Below, one piece after another: positions 1 to 7,625 of a DNA stretch of 64,000 nucleotides. Each line of letters opens with the position of its first letter. The first letter of the stretch is position 1. Origin of the DNA: JAWXCE01 sp034440495 (GTDB lineage: Bacteria > Pseudomonadota > Alphaproteobacteria > Rhizobiales > Rhodomicrobiaceae); the NCBI GenBank assembly GCA_034440495.1, contig JAWXCE010000032.1, positions 1 to 64,000 on the forward strand. Direction: 5' to 3'. A program made the position numbers and the translations under genes. The notes under the pieces are model-generated. The model saw nothing but the letters and a program-made list of their open reading frames with translations. It did not search any database and was not told the DNA's origin.

Positions 1-476
1 AGAAACTCTCGACACCGCTTGACTTTACCGTTCTCGGACCGTCCGATGTGCCCGCCGTGCAAGTGCAGCTTTTATTTCAGGTGCAAGACGGCGGCGGGCG
101 CATGTTTATGCTGATGCCCCAGTCGGCGCTTTATCCTATTCGCCGGAAACTGGAGCGCGCACAGGCCGCCGCTCCGGTAAGCCGCGATCCTCACTGGACG
201 AGTCGACTTAAGACAGGCGTGGGCCGTAGTAACGTAACACTCGACGCCGTGCTGGACGGCGATAATTTAACATTGGGAGAAATCGCGGCTTTGCGACCGG
301 GGCAGATTTTGCCGCTGAGGTCGGGCGCCAAAAGCTTGATTACGCTTCAAAGCGGAGAGGAGCCGTTGTTTATGTGCCAAGCGGGGCATGCAGATGGCGT
401 TTTTACTCTGATCGTGGACTCGGTCGTTAGCGAAAAAGATATATTTAACAGTGCTCTAACTGCTTCTCAAGCTTAG
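1..476 (+). CDS. fliM: Flagellar motor switch protein FliM, C-terminal part (5' end outside window)
   Basis: FliM sits in the flagellar C-ring, binds phosphorylated CheY and switches rotation. The frame is open from base 3, so the gene starts left of the window; the GTG at 48 is an internal Val codon. About 158 residues are visible. They cover the end of the middle domain (VQVQLLFQVQ) and then a SpoA-type domain with LGEIAALRPGQILPL, the fold that contacts FliN. The identity could be confused with FliN or FliY, but a separate short FliN is encoded at 14717-15049 and the long upstream part fits FliM. FliM is thus separated from motA-fliN-flhB by the chemotaxis block. It converges on cheB, with 16 bp between the stops. 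Confidence 0.85.
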   Translation, partial: KLSTPLDFTVLGPSDVPAVQVQLLFQVQDGGGRMFMLMPQSALYPIRRKLERAQAAAPVSRDPHWTSRLKTGVGRSNVTLDAVLDGDNLTLGEIAALRPGQILPLRSGAKSLITLQSGEEPLFMCQAGHADGVFTLIVDSVVSEKDIFNSALTASQA

Positions 477-492
477 GGTCGAGGAAACGGCG

Positions 493-1521
493 CTACGCGC
501 GCAGGGCTTGCGTTAACGCGCCAAGCAGCAGTGTGATTCTAGCACCAATGCGTGCGAGGGGGAGCACTTCGTCCGCGCCGGACGCCTCGGCGAGGCATTT
601 TGGCATGCCGTATACCACGCAGCTCGCTTCGTCCTGCGAAAGATTATACCCCCCCGCCTGCTTTAACTTGACGAACTCCGCCGTTCCATCGTTGCCCATG
701 CCGGTGAGCATGACGCCAAGCACGCGGGCTCCGAACGCCAAGCGTGCGCTTTCCGCTAGAACATCCACGCTGGGTTTGTATAGGCTTTCGCCACGGTCAG
801 CGCAAATTGAAAGCGTCGCCGCATTCACGCGCATGTGCAAGCCGCCCGGCGCGATGTAAACCGTGCCGCTTAATAGCGCCTCGCCGTCCTTGCCCTCCAC
901 CACACGCGGCGGGCAAGTATCGTCCAGCCTTTTCGCCAGCGCTGACGTGAATTGCGAAGGCATGTGCTGGGCGATAACAACGGGCACTGGAAGGTTGTCG
1001 GGCAATTGGCTGATGACCTGCTGCAGCGCCTGTGGGCCACCGGTGCTGCTGCCGATCACGACAATTTTCGCATTCGAACGATATAATTGAGGTTTGTAAT
1101 CGGGCTTGGGCAAAGCGGGTGGAGGCAATGCCCGGCGGCTGACCATGGCGCTGGCGGCAGCAAGCAGCTTCTCGTGGATAAGCTCGGTGCCTTGTGCCTT
1201 TGGAATGAAATCCACGGCGCCGATTTCCAGCGCTTCTATCGTGGTTTTCGCCCCCTTCTCCGTCACCGCGCTGACCATGATAACCGGGATGGACGTCTCG
1301 GCGACAAGCACTCTCAAAGCCTGCAGGCCGTCCATTACCGGCATCTCCACGTCCATGGTGATAACGTCGGGCTTAAGACGCTTCGCCTTTTCTATGGCCT
1401 CCTGACCGTTTTCAGCGGTGTCAATAACCTTGAAACGCGGGGATGATTCTATGCGGCGCACCAACGCCCGTCGCATGAATGCGGAGTCTTCAACAACAAG
1501 TATGCGGATAGGCTTAATCAT
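493..1521 (-). CDS. cheB: Chemotaxis response regulator protein-glutamate methylesterase CheB
   Basis: CheB removes methyl groups (and amides) from chemoreceptor glutamates, which resets adaptation; phosphorylation by CheA activates it. The 342 residues have the usual two domains. An N-terminal receiver carries the acidic pair E11/D12, phospho-acceptor D57 in TMDVEMP and K108. A C-terminal methylesterase shows GSSTGG with catalytic S159, H186 in AQHMPS and an Asp near 282 in LTGMGNDGT. Length and motifs are normal. It lies outside the cheA operon, directly downstream of a chemoreceptor gene on the same strand (130 bp gap), whereas cheR ends the cheA operon. No cheD is visible in the window. 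Confidence 0.96.
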   Translation of the reverse strand: MIKPIRILVVEDSAFMRRALVRRIESSPRFKVIDTAENGQEAIEKAKRLKPDVITMDVEMPVMDGLQALRVLVAETSIPVIMVSAVTEKGAKTTIEALEIGAVDFIPKAQGTELIHEKLLAAASAMVSRRALPPPALPKPDYKPQLYRSNAKIVVIGSSTGGPQALQQVISQLPDNLPVPVVIAQHMPSQFTSALAKRLDDTCPPRVVEGKDGEALLSGTVYIAPGGLHMRVNAATLSICADRGESLYKPSVDVLAESARLAFGARVLGVMLTGMGNDGTAEFVKLKQAGGYNLSQDEASCVVYGMPKCLAEASGADEVLPLARIGARITLLLGALTQALRA

Positions 1522-1651
1522 TTGACGCCTTCCAGAAAAAGCCGCGAAAATCCATCATGCTACATCGCAAGACGAACTTGTATGAAGCTTGCCGCGCAAT
1601 GCGAAGGCCGGAACCGCATTGCGGCCCCGGCTTTGTGTTCACCTGCCAAAT

Positions 1652-3721
1652 TTAAGCGGCGGCGCGCACTGTACGCAGAAAATCCCGCACCTCATTTCGC
1701 AGGCTTTCGGACTGATGCGATAGATCTGTAGCCGCGGACAGAACTTGGCTGGCGGCAGCCCCCGAAGCTTCTGATGACCGCGACACATTTTCGATGTTCG
1801 TCGTCACTTCTCTGGTGCCGCGCGAGGCTTCCTGGACGTTGCGGGCAATCTCCTTCGTCGCCGAGCTTTGCTCTTCGACCGCGCTGGCGATGGCCGCCGC
1901 GATGGACGACACTTCCTGCGTGGTTTTCGCGATGGAGGAAATGAACCCGGCAGCGTTTTTAGTCGAGTCCTGGATGCTGAAAATCTGCACCCCGATCTCG
2001 GTTGTGGCCTTCGCGGTTTGCTCAGCGAGCGCCTTCACTTCCTGCGCGACCACCGCAAAGCCCCGGCCCGCCTCGCCCGCTCGCGCCGCTTCGATTGTCG
2101 CGTTGAGCGCCAACATGTTGGTTTGCGCGGCAATCTGGTTGATGACGTCGATGATGGAACCGATGCGCTCGGCGCCTTCCGCAAGTTCACGAACCTTGCC
2201 GTTCATGCTGTCCGCTTCCACCGCCGCGTCGGTCGCGATTTTCTGCGAACGGTGCACCTGATCGCCAATTTCGCGGATGGAGTAGGAAAGCTGTTCAGTC
2301 GCCGCCGCGACCGATTGCACGTTGGACGATGCAGTACCCGAGGCGTTAGCACAGATAGCGGACTGGGCTTTGGTTTCCTCGGCGCCTTGCGTCATAGTCC
2401 TTGCCGCGCCTGTAAGCTGGGTCGCGCCGGTCGCTACGTTTTGCACAATGCCGCCAACGGCCCGCTCGAAGTTTTCGGCAAGGGTGTTCATTTCCGCCCG
2501 GCGCGCCGCTTCTGACCGTTTTTTCTGCTCTTCCTGGTCGGCGCGCAAACGCTCGGTTTCGATCAGGTTGTTTTTGAACACGTTGAGCGCATCGGCCATG
2601 GAGCCGATTTCGTCGCCACGGCCAACGCCCGGCACCTCCACGCTCCGGTCGCCGCCCGCCAGCCTGCGCATTGCGTCGATTGTTAAGATAATCGGTTTCG
2701 AGATGCCCTGGCCGATGAACCACGACAGGACAAGACCTGCCAGAATGCCTGCAAGGGAAAGGGTTACATTCAGCATACTCGCATTCTCTAAAATCCCCTT
2801 CGTCTCCTCTTCGATCTTGTCTGCCTGCTCGACAGCGCGCGCGCGGATGGAGATCCAAGCCCCTTTCACAGCTTCCGTTGCCCGCTCAAGGTCGCCGGTG
2901 AGCAGCGTCCGCAGTTCCTGAGTAATTTTTATGGCTGAAGTGGCGGACTGGCGGTAAGTTTCAGCCATTTGCTGAATGTCGTTGATTTGCTGCAATGCTT
3001 CCATGTTACCATATGATTTTTCTCGAATGAGGCCCATAATCTTCGTGAAAGCGCTGTAGGATTCATCCAGCATTTGTTGAGCGCCATCATCTTTTTCGCT
3101 GCGGGAAATAAGTTTGTTGGCGTAAATCCGAATTCGCATTATGTATTCGAGCGCTTCGGCGGCGTTCATGCGGATCGACGCATCTCCGGTCTTATCTCCA
3201 ATTGGGTATAGATTTGCAAATGCTGGCGTGAACTTTAAACCCGTTGGATCGAGCACCATCGTGTACAGCCTACGTTGCTCGAGCTTCAATGAGAAGGCTG
3301 TCTCGATTAAACGGCTATAATCAGCAAACTGTTTATCTGCCTCACCCGCCATTTCCTTAAATTCTGTTTGAGGCGCAGATTTTTGTAGTTTGTCCAGATC
3401 ACGGGTAACCACGCTTTTCAGCGCTGGCAACAATTTGGTCTTATTTTCGTCACCCCCAATCATAAAGTCTACGAACGTATAATGGAAACTAAGAAAATCA
3501 ATGTTTGCGACCATAACCTCTTGACGAAAATTACTGATGCTAATTTCTTCTGACATCTTTGTATTTATTGTATTGAGAGACAGGTATGAAGACCCTGCAA
3601 CCACGGCAAGAACTAAAATAACGCACACAAAACCCGTTGTAATTTTTTTACTGATTTTCCAGTTTGAGAGAAAGGAACCGCCAGCTCCGGGGGTCCCGCT
3701 TTGCGAATGTATTGTCGTCAT
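1652..3721 (-). CDS. Membrane methyl-accepting chemotaxis protein
   Basis: A transmembrane chemoreceptor of 689 residues. It has a short cytoplasmic N-terminus, a first membrane helix around residues 28-50 and a periplasmic, mainly helical region of about 270 residues (size and helical character suggest a four-helix or helical-bimodular sensor; ligand unknown). A second membrane helix lies near 318-338, followed by a HAMP linker and a signalling domain with the conserved hairpin tip (MLALNATIEAARAGEAGRGFAVVAQEV in two parts around residues 540-566). Upstream of the ATG on this strand is AGAGGAGATTAAGGAC, a strong ribosome site. It is divergent from the soluble receptor at 4015 across about 290 bp that hold no gene and presumably the promoters of both. 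Confidence 0.93.
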   Translation of the reverse strand: MTTIHSQSGTPGAGGSFLSNWKISKKITTGFVCVILVLAVVAGSSYLSLNTINTKMSEEISISNFRQEVMVANIDFLSFHYTFVDFMIGGDENKTKLLPALKSVVTRDLDKLQKSAPQTEFKEMAGEADKQFADYSRLIETAFSLKLEQRRLYTMVLDPTGLKFTPAFANLYPIGDKTGDASIRMNAAEALEYIMRIRIYANKLISRSEKDDGAQQMLDESYSAFTKIMGLIREKSYGNMEALQQINDIQQMAETYRQSATSAIKITQELRTLLTGDLERATEAVKGAWISIRARAVEQADKIEEETKGILENASMLNVTLSLAGILAGLVLSWFIGQGISKPIILTIDAMRRLAGGDRSVEVPGVGRGDEIGSMADALNVFKNNLIETERLRADQEEQKKRSEAARRAEMNTLAENFERAVGGIVQNVATGATQLTGAARTMTQGAEETKAQSAICANASGTASSNVQSVAAATEQLSYSIREIGDQVHRSQKIATDAAVEADSMNGKVRELAEGAERIGSIIDVINQIAAQTNMLALNATIEAARAGEAGRGFAVVAQEVKALAEQTAKATTEIGVQIFSIQDSTKNAAGFISSIAKTTQEVSSIAAAIASAVEEQSSATKEIARNVQEASRGTREVTTNIENVSRSSEASGAAASQVLSAATDLSHQSESLRNEVRDFLRTVRAAA

Positions 3722-4014
3722 GTCCTTAATCTCCTCTTTCCATCCGGCTTTTGCGAACGGAATCCCTGTTCAAGTTAAGGAGCATATTGCGCAAGAATGG
3801 TTTCCGGCCACCTTATTGGATCAGTAAATCGTGGTTAATTTTCATTTACAAATCAGCTTTCTAACTTCTCACGCTATACCGCGACTCGAAACTGTTTTTC
3901 ATGCGGCGCGCTAATGGCGCATGTTCGCGCCGATAGCCTCACGTAAGGCATCAGCCGTCTAATGCATTCCGATTGCTGTACGCGACATTGTGCAGCTTTT
4001 TCGGGAGAATATGC

Positions 4015-5298
4015 ATGGCCGCCATCTGCGAAATTCAATCGACGCGATTGCTGAATGGCGTTTGCAATATAAATGCCGACGTCGCCGCTTTCGAGGTGGC
4101 GGAACATTTTACAAGCGTAGTGGCCAGTCTTTCCTGTGAAGTGTCCGAGACAGTCATTAATATTGGCTGGATTGTTCACGATGTGCATTCAGCGGCGGAG
4201 TCCGCCAAAGCCATCGCCGCCGCCACCGAGGAGTTGACCGCCTCCATCACGGTTTTGTCGGAAAGCGCTAACGGCAGTGCAAGTCAGACCGAATACGCCA
4301 GCGAGCGCATACGCCATTGTGTAAAGAATGGATACCAGGCGCGCGACGCCATTGGTCTGGTGGAAACGCAGGTAAGCGATATCGACCGGCGCCTTGCCGT
4401 TCTCGAAACGGCAGCCTCGCGCATTTCGTCCATGGCCGGAGATATCAACGCGATTGCCAAGCGCACCGATCTGTTAGCGCTGAATGCGGCGATCGAAGCA
4501 GCGCGGGCGGGAGAAAGCGGCCGCGGGTTTGCCATTGTCGCCTCGGAGGTCAAAACGCTAGCGGCGCAAACCCGTCGGGCGACGGACGAAATTCATGGCC
4601 GTCTTGCGACATTATCGAACGAGATCGCCGAAATTCGCGGCGCCGTTGATCGAGGCCGTAGCTCGGTTACAAGTGGACGCAGTATTATCAATGACATGGC
4701 GCAAATGGTGGAAGTGTCTGGCGAGAATTTGTCCGCTGTTGCAGAAGGCGCGAGAGAAATTGCCGAACTTGCCGTTAGACAACGCGCGGCGACAGCCGAA
4801 ATCGCCAGCCAGGTTTCCGGCATTTCTAGACTGACCGTGAAAACCGACAGTGAAATTGCATCCATTGGGAAACGGCTTCTGAAAGCGGAAGACGCAGCCA
4901 TACAATCGATGGAGGACAGCGCCTCCCCGTCCGCAATCAAAGCTCTTCTTTGCCTGCCTGCAGACGCGGCTTCCTGGAAGCGTAAGCTCGCGGCAATACT
5001 GGTGTGCGCGGAGCCTGCAGGCCATAGCGCGCCAGAGTTCGCCTTGCCCGCCCTTTTTTCAGCGCTGGCAAGACATGCGCCAGATGACGCTCAAATTGTC
5101 CGCCTAATAGAAAAATTGAACGCGCAAAGAGATGCAGCGGCGAGGCATGGGCTCGACATGGTCAGGGCCGTGCGCATCCATGACTGGAGCAAAGCCACAC
5201 CAAGCTACGTCGCCTGTGAAAACTCTTTATCCGATCTCGCCGCCGAAGCTCGGCAGCTTCTTACCCTTCTGGAGCACCAGCGCGATACGAAGCCCTGA
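4015..5298 (+). CDS. Soluble (cytoplasmic) methyl-accepting chemotaxis protein with an extra C-terminal domain
   Basis: A chemoreceptor of 428 residues without any hydrophobic membrane segment, so probably cytoplasmic. The signalling hairpin is clear (TDLLALNAAIEAARAGE, then GRGFAIVASEVKTLA) and is flanked by heptad-rich helices (AAATEELTASI). After the signalling domain come about 120 residues with no family I recognise, helical and containing one HDWSKA motif. The frame can be extended to a TTG at 3973, but the ATG at 4015 follows CGGGAGAAT and gives a normal hydrophilic N-terminus. A cheY gene follows 40 bp downstream on the same strand, suggesting a dedicated receptor-regulator pair. The ligand is unknown; intracellular energy or metabolite sensing is only a guess. 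Confidence 0.88.
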   Translation: MAAICEIQSTRLLNGVCNINADVAAFEVAEHFTSVVASLSCEVSETVINIGWIVHDVHSAAESAKAIAAATEELTASITVLSESANGSASQTEYASERIRHCVKNGYQARDAIGLVETQVSDIDRRLAVLETAASRISSMAGDINAIAKRTDLLALNAAIEAARAGESGRGFAIVASEVKTLAAQTRRATDEIHGRLATLSNEIAEIRGAVDRGRSSVTSGRSIINDMAQMVEVSGENLSAVAEGAREIAELAVRQRAATAEIASQVSGISRLTVKTDSEIASIGKRLLKAEDAAIQSMEDSASPSAIKALLCLPADAASWKRKLAAILVCAEPAGHSAPEFALPALFSALARHAPDDAQIVRLIEKLNAQRDAAARHGLDMVRAVRIHDWSKATPSYVACENSLSDLAAEARQLLTLLEHQRDTKP

Positions 5299-5338
5299 GT
5301 TTATACGACTTTATAGCAATACTTTAGTGGAGAAAATC

Positions 5339-5728
5339 ATGGCCATCGATCCTAACCTCGCCATCCTCGTTGTCGACGATTACAGCACCATGGTGCGTAT
5401 TATTCGTAAGCTGCTCAAACAGATTGGTTTTGAGAATGTCGATGAGGCGTCGAACGGCGAGGCCGCGCTTGAGAAAATCAGGGCCAAACCTTATGGCCTC
5501 ATTATTTCCGACTGGAATATGGAGCCAATGACCGGGTTTCAGCTCTTGCAGAAAGTGCGCGCGGACGGTGCAACGGCTGCCACACCGTTCATTATGGTCA
5601 CCGCTGAGTCGAAAGCGGACAACGTGGTGGCGGCGCGCAACGCCGGAGTCAGCGATTATCTTATCAAGCCTTTCAATGAGAAAATCCTGAAAGAAAAAAT
5701 TGATAAAGTTTTTGCTGTGACAGCTTAG
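5339..5728 (+). CDS. cheY: CheY-type single-domain response regulator (receptor-linked copy)
   Basis: A stand-alone receiver domain of 129 residues that would be phosphorylated by CheA and act on FliM or serve as a phosphate sink. The acidic pair is in VVDDYSTM, the acceptor Asp in IISDWNMEPMTG, the conserved Thr in MVTAES and the Lys in LIKPFN. The frame is open further upstream inside the preceding receptor gene, but the ATG at 5339 has GTGGAGAA upstream and gives the standard CheY start. It is one of two CheY proteins in the window; the other (6727-7107) is in the cheA operon. Alphaproteobacteria often use several CheYs, one as motor ligand and one as phosphate sink. Which does which here cannot be read from sequence. 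Confidence 0.93.
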   Translation: MAIDPNLAILVVDDYSTMVRIIRKLLKQIGFENVDEASNGEAALEKIRAKPYGLIISDWNMEPMTGFQLLQKVRADGATAATPFIMVTAESKADNVVAARNAGVSDYLIKPFNEKILKEKIDKVFAVTA

Positions 5729-5842
5729 TTCAGCATTGGTCAGCCGCCGACGTTCAATGAAGAGTGCGGTAAACGCAGCACATATATAGCCGCGTTTAAT
5801 AGGTATGAGTTATTTCGATATAACCAACCGCTTTTTGAAACA

Positions 5843-6721
5843 TCAGGCTGCGGGGGGGTGACGTATTGCTGTTGGCATTTCACGTCTTACGTAGATTGAG
5901 CGGCTTTCAGGATGCGCTGACAACCCGTCAGTTATGCCCAGCACACTCTCCGAAGCTCCGAGCAGCAGAAACCCATCTGAAGTCAAAGCGCGCGAAAGCC
6001 TGTTCAACACATCGGCTTTTCGGGGCACATCAAAGTAAATTAGCACGTTGCGGCAAAGTATGATGTCGAAAGTTCCTAAGGATGCATAACTGTCGAGCAA
6101 ATTGAGAGCACGAAAGCTAACCCGTGACCGCAGTTTCTCGCTGATCTGCCACACGTTTCCAAGCTGGTTAAAATGGCGGAGGAGCTGCGATGTTGAAAGG
6201 CCCCTTTGGATTTCAAACTGGGAGTAAGCGCCGTTTCGCGCTTTTGTGAGAATCGCATCCGAAAGGTCGGTGCCGACGATTTCTATGCGCCAGCCTGACA
6301 GCCGGTTAGCGAACTCGTCCATAAGCATGGCGATTGAGTACGGCTCCTGCCCTGTCGAGCAGGCCGCTGACCAGATCCTCAACGTTTTGGTGGCCGAGCG
6401 CGCGCCGATAAGCTTTGGCAATACAATATCACGCAACTGGTCGAACGGCGTCTTGTCGCGGAAAAAGTAAGTTTCATTCACCGTCATGGCCTGCGCGACT
6501 TCTTTTGCAAGCGCTGGTTTAGTCCCCTTTTCAATCACGCTAACAAGTTCATTCAGACAGGACAATTTCTCGCGGTGAACGATCGGCATCAAACGATTTT
6601 CAACGAGGTAAAGTTTGTCCGCTGTAACCACAAGTCCAGAAGTGCGCTTCAAGAATGCACTGAGCATGTCGAAAGACTGAATCATCATGCCTGGCTTCGG
6701 CGCGGAGTTGGGCTTGGTCAC
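5843..6721 (-). CDS. cheR: Chemotaxis protein methyltransferase CheR
   Basis: CheR transfers methyl groups from S-adenosylmethionine to receptor glutamates. The 292 residues show the all-alpha N-terminal domain, then a SAM-binding fold with IWSAACSTGQEPYSIAM (motif I), VGTDLSDAIL and the conserved LCRNVLIYFD. It is the last gene of orf174-cheA-cheW-cheY-cheR, beginning 5 bp after cheY. The start used is a GTG; an ATG eleven codons later (MMIQSFD) is an alternative. It converges on the plus-strand cheY, and the 110 bp between them hold only a weak TAAACGC/GCGTTTA inverted repeat. Confidence 0.95.
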   Translation of the reverse strand: MTKPNSAPKPGMMIQSFDMLSAFLKRTSGLVVTADKLYLVENRLMPIVHREKLSCLNELVSVIEKGTKPALAKEVAQAMTVNETYFFRDKTPFDQLRDIVLPKLIGARSATKTLRIWSAACSTGQEPYSIAMLMDEFANRLSGWRIEIVGTDLSDAILTKARNGAYSQFEIQRGLSTSQLLRHFNQLGNVWQISEKLRSRVSFRALNLLDSYASLGTFDIILCRNVLIYFDVPRKADVLNRLSRALTSDGFLLLGASESVLGITDGLSAHPESRSIYVRREMPTAIRHPPAA

Positions 6722-6726
6722 GATGT

Positions 6727-7107
6727 TTACTCGCTTTCCGCCGATATGAGGCCGATTTGCTGTAGCTTCAGGCGCAGTATATGTTCGTCGAAAGGTTTCA
6801 TGATGTATTCGTCGGCCCCAGCTTCGATAACGCGCAGAATTTTGGATTTTTCATTTTCCGTGGTGCAGAACACCACTTTTGCGCGGCCACGGCGCGGCAT
6901 GGTTTGCAGTTGTTCAAAGAACTCCATCCCGTCCATCACCGGCATATTCCAGTCGAGAAGAATCACGTCCGGCATGGTTTGGCGGCAGTAGTTTAATGCG
7001 GCGGCGCCGTTTTCAGCCTCCTGCACGCTGAAGTTTAGCGACGCCAGCATACGTTTGGCGATTTTGCGAATAACCGCCGAGTCATCGACGACAAGTGCGT
7101 GTTTCAT
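6727..7107 (-). CDS. cheY: CheY response regulator of the cheA operon
   Basis: A single receiver domain of 126 residues, probably the motor-switch ligand. The acidic pair is in LVVDDSAVIRKIA, the acceptor Asp in ILLDWNMPVMDGMEF, the Thr in FCTTENE and the Lys in IMKPFDEH. Two starts are possible. An ATG at 7149 overlaps the cheW stop as ATGA and would add 14 residues; the ATG at 7107 follows GAGAGGAATAATAGC, an excellent ribosome site, and gives the usual distance from Met to the acidic pair. The latter is chosen. It lies between cheW and cheR and is presumably co-transcribed with cheA. Confidence 0.94.
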   Translation of the reverse strand: MKHALVVDDSAVIRKIAKRMLASLNFSVQEAENGAAALNYCRQTMPDVILLDWNMPVMDGMEFFEQLQTMPRRGRAKVVFCTTENEKSKILRVIEAGADEYIMKPFDEHILRLKLQQIGLISAESE

Positions 7108-7145
7108 GCTATTATTCCTCTCGTCGCGAGGGTTTTTGAGGATAG

Positions 7146-7625
7146 TCATGACTTGTCGAAATCGAAAATGGCTTCAATGTTGAGTGCGGGTATTAGCAGT
7201 TTGCCCACTCTGTACAGCGCGGTCGTAAGGCGCGAACGCTCATGGTCGAAATGCGGGGGCACAGGGATTTCCATCGACCGCGCCACGACCAGCACGTCGC
7301 CAACCTGATCCACAATCAGCGCGAAGTTTTCTGAACGGTGCTCGATTCCGATGGCAAGCCCATTTTGCACGCCCTCCGAGCCTCCCGCTATTTTCAGCCG
7401 TCTGCGTAGGCTGACTGCCGTGACGATTCGCCCGCGCAAGTTGACCAGCCCGGCGATGTCTGGATGGGCGAATGGGACAGGCGTGACCGAGGATATGCGA
7501 AACACAGTCTGCGTTCGTGCGACCGGCAGGCCAAAGATTTCACCGGCGACAAAAACCGTAAAGTAACTTTCCTCGCCGACTGTTGTAACCCTCATATCCG
7601 TCGCAGTTTCGAGTGCGTTTTTCAT
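7146..7625 (-). CDS. cheW: Chemotaxis coupling protein CheW
   Basis: CheW bridges chemoreceptors and CheA. From the ATG at 7625 the protein is 159 residues, one CheW-like double beta-barrel domain with YFTVFVAGEIFGLPVA, IAGLVNLRGRIVTAVSLRRRL and LIVDQVGDVL. The open frame reaches 18 codons further upstream, but the start at 7625 makes a four-base ATGA overlap with the cheA stop, the hallmark of translational coupling in this operon. Its own stop overlaps the longer possible start of the following cheY gene in the same way. Confidence 0.94.
   Translation of the reverse strand: MKNALETATDMRVTTVGEESYFTVFVAGEIFGLPVARTQTVFRISSVTPVPFAHPDIAGLVNLRGRIVTAVSLRRRLKIAGGSEGVQNGLAIGIEHRSENFALIVDQVGDVLVVARSMEIPVPPHFDHERSRLTTALYRVGKLLIPALNIEAIFDFDKS

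Noticed and set aside
48..476. GTG at 48 as the start of a small SpoA protein
   Set aside because: The frame is open to base 3 and the residues before it match FliM, so the GTG is internal.
1868..2515. 215-codon plus-strand frame in the first chemoreceptor
   Set aside because: Antisense shadow rich in Arg/His with no domain or start signal.
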